In this document: in pieces, positions 1 through 10,835 of the stretch | Layout of the letters: each line of letters starts with the position of its first letter | How positions within the stretch are numbered: the stretch's first letter is position 1 | NCBI RefSeq assembly: GCF_024055605.1 | Contig: NZ_JAMXLX010000010.1 | Location: 62,001 to 126,000 of the forward strand | DNA: 64,000 nt | Direction of reading: 5' to 3' | Source: Ciceribacter sichuanensis | GTDB taxonomy: Bacteria > Pseudomonadota > Alphaproteobacteria > Rhizobiales > Rhizobiaceae | Translations under genes and position numbers: made by a program | Notes under the pieces: generated by a model | Seen by the model: only the letters and a program-made list of their open reading frames with translations | Told to the model about the DNA's origin: nothing | Database searches by the model: none

Positions 1-1
1 G

Positions 2-1402
2 TCCGGCCCGCGCGCCATCGTTGCCGCCGATTTCGAACGTGGCGTGAAGCGCATGTGCAACCCGGCGCTCGGGTCGGCGGCTCTTACGTATTATGTCGAC
101 CTGATCAAGGGCATGAGCGCCTTCTGCGAGGGTTTCGCGAAGGTCGAGCCGACCGTCGAGGCCATGAAGGCCTATGTCGAAGGCAATGACATCGAGGGTA
201 TCGAGACGCCTGACGACAAGACCATCGTCATCCACCTGACCGAAACGGCAGGCGATTTTGTCTACATGCTGTCGCTGCCGACAGCCGCTCCTGCGCCGAT
301 CGAAGTTCTGGACTATCTTCCGGATGGTCCGGACTATCGATCGAACTTCATCTCCAGCGGTCCCTACACAGTTGATGAATACGTTCCGGACGGACGTATT
401 CATCTCGTGCGCAACCCTGCCTGGAAGGCCGAGTCCGATCCGCTGCGCAAGGCTTACGTCGACGAAATCGACATCACCCTCGGCATTCAGCCGGACGCCG
501 CCATCCAGCAGTTGCAGGCCGGTGACGCCGACATGACCTACGACATCACCATTCCCCCGGCGACGCTGCACCTGTTGACGGCGGGCGGCGACGACAAGCT
601 GCTGACCATGTCGGTCGGCCGCACGGCATTCCTTTTCGTCAACACCGTTTCGGACAACAACAACGGTGCGCTGAAGGACATCAGGGTCCGTCAGGCCATT
701 CAGTATGCCATCGACAAGGCGGCTATCGTCCAGCAGATGGGCGGTTCAACGCTGGCCCAGCCGCAGAACGGCATTTTCGGCCCCGGCGTGCTCGGCTATC
801 ACGAATTCGATCTCTACCCGTCGGAAGGCGCCAAGGGCGATCCGGAAAAGGCCAAGGCCCTTCTGGCCGAAGCAGGCTTCCCGGACGGCATCAAGCTGAA
901 GATGCCCTACCGCAACCAGAACGATCTACCGGCCATTGCCCAGACCATCCAGGCAAGCCTGAAGAAGGCCGGCATCGAGATCGAACTGACCCCTGTGGCG
1001 GCGGCGGACTACTATTCCAAGTTCATGACTAACCCGCTGAACACCAAGGAAGGCAACTGGGATATCGCTCCGGTCGGCTGGTCGCCGGACTGGGTTGGCG
1101 GCGCGGCGCGCTCGGTATTCCAGCCGCAGTTCACCTTCAATGGCACGCACCAGACCTATAACTACACGGACTACAACAATCCCGAGGCCAACAAGATTGC
1201 CCAGCAGGCCATCAATGCCACGACCTCGGCAGACGCCGCGCGCCTGTGGGGTGAGGTTGACCAGCTGGTCATGAAGGATGCGCCGGTCGTGCCGTATGTC
1301 GCTGAAAAGATCGTGCTCTATCGCGGTTCCGCCGTGCAGAACTTCCAGCCCTATGCGCTTGGCGCGCAGGGTGACTGGACGAACGTCTGGCTGGACCGCT
1401 GA
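2..1402 (+). CDS. Peptide-type ABC transporter substrate-binding protein, 5'-truncated
   Basis: Periplasmic solute receptor of the dipeptide/oligopeptide/nickel class (SBP_bac_5, DppA/OppA-like). The frame is open from the first bases, so the start and signal peptide lie outside the window; about 466 residues are visible. The segment VRQAIQYAIDKAAIV is the conserved family stretch, and the lobe ending PYVAEKIVLYRG is typical of the C-terminus. TGA is at 1400-1402. It leads a unit with a fused ATPase and two permeases. Small peptides are the inferred cargo because two proline-specific peptidases follow in the same direction; nickel or other ligands cannot be excluded. Confidence 0.9.
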   Translation, partial: SGPRAIVAADFERGVKRMCNPALGSAALTYYVDLIKGMSAFCEGFAKVEPTVEAMKAYVEGNDIEGIETPDDKTIVIHLTETAGDFVYMLSLPTAAPAPIEVLDYLPDGPDYRSNFISSGPYTVDEYVPDGRIHLVRNPAWKAESDPLRKAYVDEIDITLGIQPDAAIQQLQAGDADMTYDITIPPATLHLLTAGGDDKLLTMSVGRTAFLFVNTVSDNNNGALKDIRVRQAIQYAIDKAAIVQQMGGSTLAQPQNGIFGPGVLGYHEFDLYPSEGAKGDPEKAKALLAEAGFPDGIKLKMPYRNQNDLPAIAQTIQASLKKAGIEIELTPVAAADYYSKFMTNPLNTKEGNWDIAPVGWSPDWVGGAARSVFQPQFTFNGTHQTYNYTDYNNPEANKIAQQAINATTSADAARLWGEVDQLVMKDAPVVPYVAEKIVLYRGSAVQNFQPYALGAQGDWTNVWLDR

Positions 1403-1416
1403 GTTTCAGGAGCGAT

Positions 1417-1442
1417 CGGTGCGTCGTTTGACCGACGCACCG
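1417..1442 (+). other. Stem-loop after the receptor gene
   Basis: A perfect 10-bp inverted repeat (1417-1426 with 1433-1442) has a 6-base loop and lies 15 bases after the receptor stop. No T-run follows. It sits in the 210-base gap before the ATPase gene. A hairpin here commonly lets the receptor be made in excess over the membrane parts by partial termination or mRNA protection. Nothing else was recognised in the gap apart from the ribosome site at about 1600-1606. Confidence 0.6.
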
Positions 1443-1612
1443 GCGCACCGTTGGACATCGCAGGCCGGATGCGGATGCGACGCACCCGGCCTGTATGCCT
1501 GAACGGACAGCCCCCGACGGGAACCACGGCCGCCGCAATACCTTTTAATCCGCGCATCCGTGCGTCGCCAGGCCGGCAATCCGTTCACCGCGAACATGGA
1601 TGAGGAGGCGTT

Positions 1613-3456
<1,844 letters not shown>

Positions 3457-3460
<4 letters not shown>

Positions 3461-4422
3461 GCGTCGAAACCCAAGAGGAGGAGGTGGCAGCCGTCGTCCA
3501 GCGCAGCCCTTATGAGCTGACAATGCGCCGTTTCGCCCGCGACAGGGCCAGTCTGGTGGCGTTGGTTTTCATCCTGCTGCTCGTGCTTTTCGCGGCCTGT
3601 GCGCCGCTGGTCGAAGCCGCGGCCGGACATTCCGCCATCGAACAGTATCGGGAAACCGGACTGAGTTCGATGGGCATGCCTGTCGCGCCGAACCGCGAAT
3701 TCCTGCTGGGTACGGATCATCTGGGTCGCGACGTGCTCGTCCGGCTTGCCTATGGCGCGCGGGTATCGCTGCTCGTCGGTGTGCTTGCCTCGCTTGCCGC
3801 TGCCATGATTGGCCTTACGGTCGGCGTCGTCGCGGGTTATTTTGCAGGCCCGACCGACATGGTGCTCAGCCGGATCATGGACCTCGTGATGAGCGTGCCG
3901 TTCCTGCTCTGCGCGCTGGCGCTGGTTTCCGTCTTCGGCCCCAGCCTAGGGCTTAGCGTCGGCGTGATCGTCTTCTTCAGCTGGACCACCATGGCCCGTG
4001 TCATCCGCGCCGAGGTAGTGTCGCTTCGCCGAAGGGAATTCGTGGAGGCGAGCCGGTCACTCGGCGCCGGTCCCGTCTCCATCATGGTGCGGGACATCCT
4101 GCCCAATCTCAGCGTACCGATCATCGTCTACACGACGATGATGATCCCCAGCTCCATCGTCTTCGAGGCTACGCTCTCCTTCCTGGGGCTCGGCATCGTC
4201 CCGCCCACTCCGAGCTGGGGCGGCATGCTGGCGGATGCGGCCGGCAATTCGATCTACCTTGTCGCCTGGTGGCTGGTGATCTTTCCCGGCGCGGCGCTTC
4301 TGATGACGACGCTTGCCTTCAACATTCTCGGCGATGGTCTTCGCGACGCGCTCGACCCGAAACCGCGTCCGGTTCGCAAGAGCCGTTTCCGCAAGCCGGG
4401 CAGAAAGGCAGGCCGCGCATGA
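3457..4422 (+). CDS. Peptide ABC transporter permease, DppC type
   Basis: Inner-membrane channel subunit, 321 residues starting at GTG. One N-terminal hydrophobic segment (about 28-48) is followed by a periplasmic stretch containing FLLGTDHLGRDVLVRL, the DppC/OppC hallmark, then five membrane segments. The EASRSLGAGPVSIMVRDILPN loop is the coupling helix that contacts the ATPase. The basic C-terminal tail (about 305-321) is cytoplasmic. It overlaps the ATPase gene upstream and the second permease downstream by four bases each, so all three are one translationally coupled unit. Confidence 0.92.
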
Positions 4423-5375
4423 TCCGCTTCCTAGCAAAGCGCCTCTTCTTCTCCGTCTTCGTGCTGTTTGCGCTCAGCCTGTTCGTGTTCATGCTGTTCT
4501 TCGTCGCGCCCGGCGATCCGGCCCGTATCATCGCCGGCGAAAAGGCGACCGAGGCCCAACTCGCGCTGATCCGAACCAATCTCGGCCTCGACCGGCCGAT
4601 ATACGAACAGTATGCCGGCTTCGTCTCCAAGGCGGTGCAGGGCGACCTCGGCTTCTCCTACCGCAACCAGCAGCCGGTCGCCAAGCTGGTGGTGAACCGC
4701 ATCCCGGCCACGGTTTCGCTGGTGTTTGGCGGCGTGGTGTTCTGGCTGGCGATCGGCATTCCGATCGGCATCATGTCGGCGCGTCATCCCGGCGGCCTGC
4801 GTGATCGGTTGGGGCAGGGGTTCATTCTGGTCGGCCTCAGCTTCCCCACCTTCGTGCTTGGCATGCTGTCGCTGTACCTCTTCTACTTCCTGCCCCGGCA
4901 GGCCGGTTTCACTCTCTTTCCGCCGGGCGGCTACAAGCCTTTTCTCAAGGATCCCGTGCTCTGGGCCTGGCATCTCTTCCTGCCTTGGACCACGCTGGCG
5001 CTTGTGACGGCGGCGATCTATGCGCGGCTGACGCGCGGCAACCTGTTGCAGGTGATGGGCGAGGACTATATCCGCACCGCCCGCGCCAAGGGGCTTTCGG
5101 AGGGAACGGTGTTCTTCCGCCATGGCCTGCGCAGCACGCTGACACCGCTCGTCACGCAGCTCGGTGCCGATATCGCCGTTCTTCTTGGCGGAGCGATCGT
5201 CATCGAGCAGATCTACGGCCTTCAGGGTGTCGGTGCGCTCGCCGTGCAGGCGGTGAAGAACCAGGACCGACCGATCATCATCGGCGTCGTGTTGCTCGGC
5301 GGACTTTTCATCGTATTGATGAACATTGTCGTCGATCTTCTCTATGCGGTACTCGACCCCAGGGTCAGGCGATAA
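4419..5375 (+). CDS. Peptide ABC transporter permease, DppB type
   Basis: Second channel subunit, 318 residues. The ATG at 4419 overlaps the TGA of the previous permease (ATGA). The start MIRFLAKRLFFSVFVLFALSL gives the usual DppB N-terminal membrane helix, so a longer in-frame upstream reading was rejected. The family segment GDPARIIAGEKAT...LGLDRPIYEQY is present, as is the coupling loop DYIRTARAKGLSE. Six membrane segments are expected. The order C-permease then B-permease is reversed relative to the classic dpp operon. Confidence 0.92.
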   Translation: MIRFLAKRLFFSVFVLFALSLFVFMLFFVAPGDPARIIAGEKATEAQLALIRTNLGLDRPIYEQYAGFVSKAVQGDLGFSYRNQQPVAKLVVNRIPATVSLVFGGVVFWLAIGIPIGIMSARHPGGLRDRLGQGFILVGLSFPTFVLGMLSLYLFYFLPRQAGFTLFPPGGYKPFLKDPVLWAWHLFLPWTTLALVTAAIYARLTRGNLLQVMGEDYIRTARAKGLSEGTVFFRHGLRSTLTPLVTQLGADIAVLLGGAIVIEQIYGLQGVGALAVQAVKNQDRPIIIGVVLLGGLFIVLMNIVVDLLYAVLDPRVRR

Positions 5376-5386
5376 AGGACAAGACT

Positions 5387-6688
5387 TTGACCGTCACCGA
5401 ATACACTATTCCCGGCCTTTTCATTCGCGACCGGCTGGTTCCAGTCCCGCTCGACTGGAAGAGGCCGGAAGGCGAGACGATCGACGTCTTCGTCCGCGAG
5501 GTTTGCGATCCCGTGCGACGCGGCGAGGATCTGCCGCTGCTGGCCTTCCTTCAGGGTGGACCGGGCGGCAAGTCCCCGCGTCCGGCGAATGGCGGACCTT
5601 CCTGGCTTGCCGAAGCCATCCGAACCCACCGCGTCGTCCTCATCGATCAGCGCGGCACCGGACGCAGTACGCGTGTCGAAAGCGCGACGATGGCGCGTTT
5701 CGGGGCCGATGGTGAAGCGGGGGCGGATTATCTCCTGCACTTCCGCGCCGACAGCATCGTTGCGGATTTCGAGCATGTGCGCAAAATCGTCTATGGCGGA
5801 AAACGCTGGGAAACACTTGGCCAGAGCTATGGTGGTTTCCTGACGCTGACCTATCTTTCCAACGCACCGGAAGGGCTTTCGGCCTGCTACGTGACCGGCG
5901 GACTTTCCGGTCTCGACGCCACGGCCGACGACATCTATCGTCGCACCTTTCCGCGCGTGGCCGCCAAGACGAAGCGCTATTACGACCGCTATCCGGTAGA
6001 CCGCGAACGCATCGGCCGTATCGCCGATTTCATCGACAACAACGAGGTCCTGCTACCGGATGGCGATAGGCTTTCCGTGCGCCGCCTGCAAACCGTCGGC
6101 ATCGATTTCGGCATGGGGCCTGGCTTCGAGAACATCCACTGGCTGATCGACGAGGCGTTCTCCTCGCCGCGCGAGGACAGCCTCTCCGATGCGTTCCTCA
6201 GTGCCGTCATGGGGGCCACGTCCTATGACGGTAATCCCCTGTTCGCCGTGCTTCAGGAAAGCATCTACGGGCAGGGAGAGAAAGCGACCGGCTGGGCTGC
6301 CGAGCGCATCCGCGAGGAGTTTCCGGACTTTGCTGAGGCGTGCCGACCCTTGCCCTTCACCGGTGAGATGATGTTCCCGTGGATGTTCGAGGAGATCCGC
6401 TCGCTGAGACCCTTCCGCGCCGCTGCAATGGCGCTTGCCGCACGCACCGGTTACGACGCGCTTTACGACCCCGCCCGCCTTGGTGCGAACGAGGTGCCGG
6501 TGGCCGCGGCCGTGTATTTCGACGACATGTATGTCGATGCCGGTCTTTCGCTGGAGACGGCCGCACGCGTCGGCAATCTCGAATGCTGGGTCACGAATGA
6601 ATACGAGCACGATGGCGTGCGCCAGTCGCCACAAGTGTTCCGATGCCTGACCGATATGGTCAAGCAGCGCGGCGGCCCGCGCGCCTGA
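5387..6688 (+). CDS. Alpha/beta hydrolase, proline iminopeptidase-like (peptidase family S33)
   Basis: Predicted cytoplasmic aminopeptidase that removes N-terminal proline from peptides. The start is a TTG at 5387 with an AAAGGA site seven bases upstream, giving 433 residues. The S33 oxyanion motif GGPGG lies near residue 60, the nucleophile is the Ser in GQSYGG (about 145), and a late His in YEHDG could complete the triad. It begins 11 bases after the permease stop and is followed 19 bases later by an Xaa-Pro aminopeptidase, so imported proline-containing peptides are the likely substrates. Some S33 proteins act on other amides or esters. Confidence 0.82.
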   Translation: MTVTEYTIPGLFIRDRLVPVPLDWKRPEGETIDVFVREVCDPVRRGEDLPLLAFLQGGPGGKSPRPANGGPSWLAEAIRTHRVVLIDQRGTGRSTRVESATMARFGADGEAGADYLLHFRADSIVADFEHVRKIVYGGKRWETLGQSYGGFLTLTYLSNAPEGLSACYVTGGLSGLDATADDIYRRTFPRVAAKTKRYYDRYPVDRERIGRIADFIDNNEVLLPDGDRLSVRRLQTVGIDFGMGPGFENIHWLIDEAFSSPREDSLSDAFLSAVMGATSYDGNPLFAVLQESIYGQGEKATGWAAERIREEFPDFAEACRPLPFTGEMMFPWMFEEIRSLRPFRAAAMALAARTGYDALYDPARLGANEVPVAAAVYFDDMYVDAGLSLETAARVGNLECWVTNEYEHDGVRQSPQVFRCLTDMVKQRGGPRA

Positions 6689-6707
6689 CCCTTCGACGGA
6701 GATATCC

Positions 6708-8510
6708 ATGCAAACTTCAGGGAAGATTGCCGACCGTCTGGCGGCCTTTCGTAGGGAACTGGCAGCGCGGGGCTATGACGGCTTCGTCGTGCCACGCGCC
6801 GATGCCCACCAGAGTGAGGTGACGGCCGCTCGCGACGACTGCCTCGCCTACATCACCGGCTTCACCGGCTCGGCGGGCCTTGCCCTCGTCATGGCCGAGA
6901 ACGCGCAGATCTTCGTCGATGGGCGCTATGACATACAGGTGCGGCGGGAAGTCGACCCGGAGCTGTTCGAAATCCGGCATCTTCACAATGACCCCATCGA
7001 CCGGTGGATGCGTGAGCAGGCCACCTCCGGCATGCGCATCGCCTTCGACCCCATGCTGGTGAATGGCGCACTCCACGACCGCATGGCGGATGCCATGGCC
7101 GCCCACGGCGGCACGCTCGTACCGTGCAGCGAAGACCTGTTCGACGCCATCTGGCCAAACCGGCCAGCAGTGCCGCTCGGCGCGGTGCGCGCCATGCCGG
7201 TGGCCGTTTCCGGCGAAAGCGTTGCGGGCAAGACGCGACGCGTTGGCGAGGCAATCCGGCAGGCGGGTGCAACCACTCTGGCCGAGACATCGCCGGACAA
7301 CATCGCCTGGCTGCTCAACCTGCGTGGCTGCGATGTGCCGATGAACCCCGTTCCCCATTCCTTCCTGCTTCTGGATGCGGATGGAACGGTCGAATGGTTC
7401 GTGGATCGTCGAAAGCTAGGGAACGATCTCTCCGGGTTTGAGCTGCAGCAGGTCAAGCTCTCGCCGACATCCGATTTCCTCGAACGGCTGGGGCAGGTCG
7501 TCAAGCGCGGTCCTGTCCTGACCGATCCCCAGTTCGCGCCGGTTTCGGTTCGGCTGGCTGTGAAGGCCGCCGGTGGCGCGATCGTCTACAGAACCAGCCC
7601 GCTGACCTTGCTGAAGGCCGTGAAGAACGAGACGGAACTTGCCGGATACCGGCGGTGCCATGTCGAGGACGGGGCGGCCCTGACAGATTTCCTCGCCTGG
7701 GTCCAGCGCGAGGGCCGGCGGCGCGAAGCGAGCGACCGGCCGTTGACCGAGCTCGAGGCCGAAGCGAAGCTTCTGGCGTTTCGCGCTACCCGTAAGGGCT
7801 TTCTCGAGGCGAGCTTCCGCTCTATTTCCGCATCGGGCGTCAACGCAGCGCTGTGTCATTACAACGCTGCGGAGGCGACCGACGCTGTCATCGACAGCCG
7901 GCTGCCCTATCTTATCGATTCCGGCGGGCAATATCTCGATGGCACCACCGATGTGACCCGCACCCTGTTTCTCGGGCCTATGACGCCCGAGATCCGACGC
8001 ACCTACACGGCGGTGCTGAAAGGGTTCCTGTCATTGATCGCGGTGCGGATGCCGGTCGGGACACAGGGCCATCAACTGGACGCGTTCGCCCGTCGCCCGC
8101 TCTGGGACCTTGGTCTGGACTACGACCACGGCACTGGCCACGGTGTTGGTCACAACCTGCTTGTCCATGAATATCCGCACCGTTTCGCCAAACTGGCCAA
8201 CCCCTATGGCCTTGAGCCTGGTAGTATCATGACCATCGAGCCGGGCTATTACGCAGAGGGGCAATATGGCCTGCGAATAGAGAACCAGGTAGAGGTCGTG
8301 GCCGACGGCGCGGGTCTCTGCCGTTTTGCATCGCTGACACTTGCGCCGATCGACCTTTCCGCCGCCGACCTGACGATCCTGACCGACGGGGAGCGCGCCT
8401 TTCTCGACGTCTATCATGCCCATGTCCGGCAGGTGCTGATGCCGCTTGTTGCGGAAGAGACCCGTGCTTTCCTCCTGGAGCAGACCCGTCCGGTTGCCGA
8501 GATCCTGTAA
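6708..8510 (+). CDS. Xaa-Pro aminopeptidase, M24 family with creatinase N-domains
   Basis: Cleaves the bond between any N-terminal residue and a following proline. 600 residues: two creatinase-like domains (about 10-310), the pita-bread catalytic domain (about 320-530) and a C-terminal extension, the layout of large APP1-type enzymes. Metal ligands are visible: Asp pair in DSGGQYLDGTTDVTRT, His in GTGHGVGHNLLVHEYP, Glu in MTIEPGYY and Glu in LRIENQ. The ATG at 6708 has a GGAG site. It is last in the peptide transport and peptidase operon. Confidence 0.92.
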   Translation: MQTSGKIADRLAAFRRELAARGYDGFVVPRADAHQSEVTAARDDCLAYITGFTGSAGLALVMAENAQIFVDGRYDIQVRREVDPELFEIRHLHNDPIDRWMREQATSGMRIAFDPMLVNGALHDRMADAMAAHGGTLVPCSEDLFDAIWPNRPAVPLGAVRAMPVAVSGESVAGKTRRVGEAIRQAGATTLAETSPDNIAWLLNLRGCDVPMNPVPHSFLLLDADGTVEWFVDRRKLGNDLSGFELQQVKLSPTSDFLERLGQVVKRGPVLTDPQFAPVSVRLAVKAAGGAIVYRTSPLTLLKAVKNETELAGYRRCHVEDGAALTDFLAWVQREGRRREASDRPLTELEAEAKLLAFRATRKGFLEASFRSISASGVNAALCHYNAAEATDAVIDSRLPYLIDSGGQYLDGTTDVTRTLFLGPMTPEIRRTYTAVLKGFLSLIAVRMPVGTQGHQLDAFARRPLWDLGLDYDHGTGHGVGHNLLVHEYPHRFAKLANPYGLEPGSIMTIEPGYYAEGQYGLRIENQVEVVADGAGLCRFASLTLAPIDLSAADLTILTDGERAFLDVYHAHVRQVLMPLVAEETRAFLLEQTRPVAEIL

Positions 8511-8665
8511 ACTGGACCGGCAACCGGGATATTCCTCGCCGATGCAGCCCCGAATCCCGGCCGGGACAGATGCCTGACGCGCATTGCTGTGTTAAACCGC
8601 CGCCAGATGGTGGCTGTTTGACGCGGCTATGCGCCGCTGGCCGGAGGCAGTGACAAGGGGGCTCA

Positions 8666-9367
8666 ATGGTGGAAGTGGAAACAAACGGCGGCGAACGCAA
8701 GCGCGGATCCGGGGCGCGATATGTGTACGACGTTCTTCGGGACGAGATCCTGGATCTGGTCATCGCGCCCGGAAGCCCGATAGACGAGGTTCAGCTCGCA
8801 GAACGTTTTGGCATGTCGCGAACGCCCATTCGCGAGGCGCTGGTACGTCTGGCCGGCGTGGGGCTGATCGATACCCTGCCGAACCGTTCGACCATGGTCT
8901 CCAATATCGATTTCCTCAACATTCACACCTATTTCGACGCGCTGACGCTCATGTATCGGGTGACGGCGCAGCTTGCCGCACAGTACCACCGGGCGGAGGA
9001 CCTCGACCGTATCAGGGCGCTGCAGGCGGAATTCGCGGCGGCCGTCGAGGCGCAGGATGCACTGGCCATGATCGCCACCAACGCTGCGTTTCACATGGCG
9101 ATAGCAGAGGCGGGCCGGAACCCTTATTTCACCAGTCTGTTCAAGCGTCTGCTCGATGAGGGCCGGCGCATCCTGCGCCTTTATTACCAGTCCTACGAGG
9201 ATCGCCTGCCGCATCGTTTCGTCGAGGAACACGACGAAATGATTGCAGCTATTGCCGCACGCGACACGGCCCTTTCCGAACGGCTTGGCCGCGCTCACGC
9301 CGACCAGATCGTCGAGCAGGTCCGCAAGTTGCTGGTGCGTGACGGCCGGCTTGACATCGCGCTGTGA
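8666..9367 (+). CDS. GntR-family transcriptional regulator, FCD ligand domain
   Basis: 233 residues: a winged helix at about 20-85 with recognition helix ERFGMSRTPIREALVRL, then an all-helical FCD domain (about 95-215) whose Asp/His residues usually bind a metal and a carboxylate effector. It stands between the peptidase operon and the DapA-family gene in the same direction. It probably controls one or both in response to an amino or keto acid. A palindrome between it and the next gene is a candidate operator. Confidence 0.88.
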   Translation: MVEVETNGGERKRGSGARYVYDVLRDEILDLVIAPGSPIDEVQLAERFGMSRTPIREALVRLAGVGLIDTLPNRSTMVSNIDFLNIHTYFDALTLMYRVTAQLAAQYHRAEDLDRIRALQAEFAAAVEAQDALAMIATNAAFHMAIAEAGRNPYFTSLFKRLLDEGRRILRLYYQSYEDRLPHRFVEEHDEMIAAIAARDTALSERLGRAHADQIVEQVRKLLVRDGRLDIAL

Positions 9368-9415
9368 GGCGGTCGCGCGAGTGGTCGAATATATTGCGGC
9401 ACAAGATTATTCTTG

Positions 9416-9425
9416 TTGTCGACAA
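9416..9425. promoter_or_regulatory. Candidate GntR operator
   Basis: The 10-base perfect palindrome TTGTCGACAA lies about 100 bases before the DapA-family start, in the 155-base gap after the GntR gene. TTGT..ACAA-like palindromes suit FCD-type GntR regulators. Binding is inferred from position and symmetry only. Confidence 0.4.
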
Positions 9426-9522
9426 AGAGAATACAAAGTGATATCTGCTATGGCCATCATGCGGTGATCGCGATCGGTCGGGTCGTCGTTGCCCGACCAT
9501 TCAAGCTCAAAAGGAAACGAAA

Positions 9523-10485
9523 ATGACTGCCAGCATTTTTTCAGGGGTGATTCCGGCCCTGATGACCCCCTGCAAGGCGGACCGTACGCCTGACTTCGAC
9601 GCCCTTGTCCGCAAGGGCAAGGAACTGATCGCCGCCGGAATGTCGGCAGTGGTCTATTGCGGTTCGATGGGCGACTGGCCGCTCCTCACGGATGCACAGC
9701 GCATGGAAGGTGTCGAGCGTCTTGCGAAGGCCGGCGTGCCGGTTATCGTCGGAACCGGCGCGGTCAACACTGCCTCGGCAGTGGCGCATGCAGCACATGC
9801 CCAGAAAGTCGGCGCGAAGGGCCTGATGGTTATCCCGCGGGTGCTGTCGCGCGGCTCAGTCATCGCCGCCCAGAAGTCGCACTTCAAGGCGATCCTCTCT
9901 GCCGCCCCCGATCTGCCGGCAGTCATCTACAATAGCCCCTATTACGGTTTCGCGACGCGCGCCGACCTGTTCTTCGCGCTCAGGGCCGAACACCCGAACC
10001 TCGTCGGCTTCAAGGAGTTCGGCGGCCCGGCCGATATGCGCTACGCGGCAGAGAACATCACCAGCCGTGACGACGAAGTGACGCTGATGATCGGTGTTGA
10101 TACCGCTGTGTTCCACGGCTTCGTCAACTGCGGTGCGACCGGCGCGATCACCGGCATCGGCAACGTCCTGCCGAAGGAAGTCCTTCACCTCTGCAACCTT
10201 GCTCAGGCCGCCGCCGCCGGCAACGCGGATGCACGTCAGCGGGCACTGGAGCTGGAACAGGCGCTTGCCGTCCTTTCCTCCTTCGACGAAGGCCCGGATC
10301 TCGTGCTGTTCTTCAAGCACATGATGGTGCTGAAGGGCGATGCGGAATACACGCTGCACTTCAACGAAGCCGACGCATTGACCGACAGCCAGCGCGGTTA
10401 TGTGGAAGCCCAGTTCAAACTGTTCAACAACTGGTACGCCGAGTGGAGCAAGCTCCCCGGCGCGGTTCAGACCTGCAAGGCCTGA
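9523..10485 (+). CDS. DapA-family lyase/deaminase, candidate hydroxyproline-pathway HypD
   Basis: TIM-barrel class I aldolase-fold enzyme of 320 residues. The Schiff-base lysine is in GFKEFGG (about 167) and the partner tyrosine in VIYNSPYYG (about 140). The sequence resembles rhizobial proteins annotated as dihydrodipicolinate synthase-like, some of which act as 1-pyrroline-4-hydroxy-2-carboxylate deaminase in trans-4-hydroxyproline catabolism. The GntR neighbour and upstream prolyl peptidases fit that role, since collagen-type peptides release hydroxyproline. A biosynthetic DapA is less likely in this setting. The exact reaction is inferred. Confidence 0.75.
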   Translation: MTASIFSGVIPALMTPCKADRTPDFDALVRKGKELIAAGMSAVVYCGSMGDWPLLTDAQRMEGVERLAKAGVPVIVGTGAVNTASAVAHAAHAQKVGAKGLMVIPRVLSRGSVIAAQKSHFKAILSAAPDLPAVIYNSPYYGFATRADLFFALRAEHPNLVGFKEFGGPADMRYAAENITSRDDEVTLMIGVDTAVFHGFVNCGATGAITGIGNVLPKEVLHLCNLAQAAAAGNADARQRALELEQALAVLSSFDEGPDLVLFFKHMMVLKGDAEYTLHFNEADALTDSQRGYVEAQFKLFNNWYAEWSKLPGAVQTCKA

Positions 10486-10517
10486 TCGCCTCCCCGAACA
10501 TGCGATAAACAAAACAG

Positions 10518-10540
10518 AGGCCCGCGTCACGCGGGCCTTT
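10518..10540 (+). terminator. Rho-independent terminator
   Basis: A nine-base stem (AGGCCCGCG with CGCGGGCCT) with a three-base loop ends in TTT, 33 bases after the DapA-family stop. The remaining gap to 10835 shows no further gene. Confidence 0.85.
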
Positions 10541-10835
10541 GCGCATTTGTCGATCGCTTCGGGCCGGGGTGGTCCTGTCCCATTGTGGCCGATCGGTGGG
10601 CTTGATCAATTCACGCGCATGGATGAACCACAGCAGTGCTTATCTGCTGATTGCTGCGTCAACAGCTCATTTTGAGATCCAGGCCGGTTGGCTGCAGGGG
10701 CCAGATTCCCGGCCATCCATTTCTCAACTTCCCCAAAAAGACACGAAATGTTGCATCACATGTGATTGCCAAAACGACGTGAATGTCCCACATCCCGTGG
10801 TAAAGACTCGATATCGCAACCGGGATCAAAGCTGA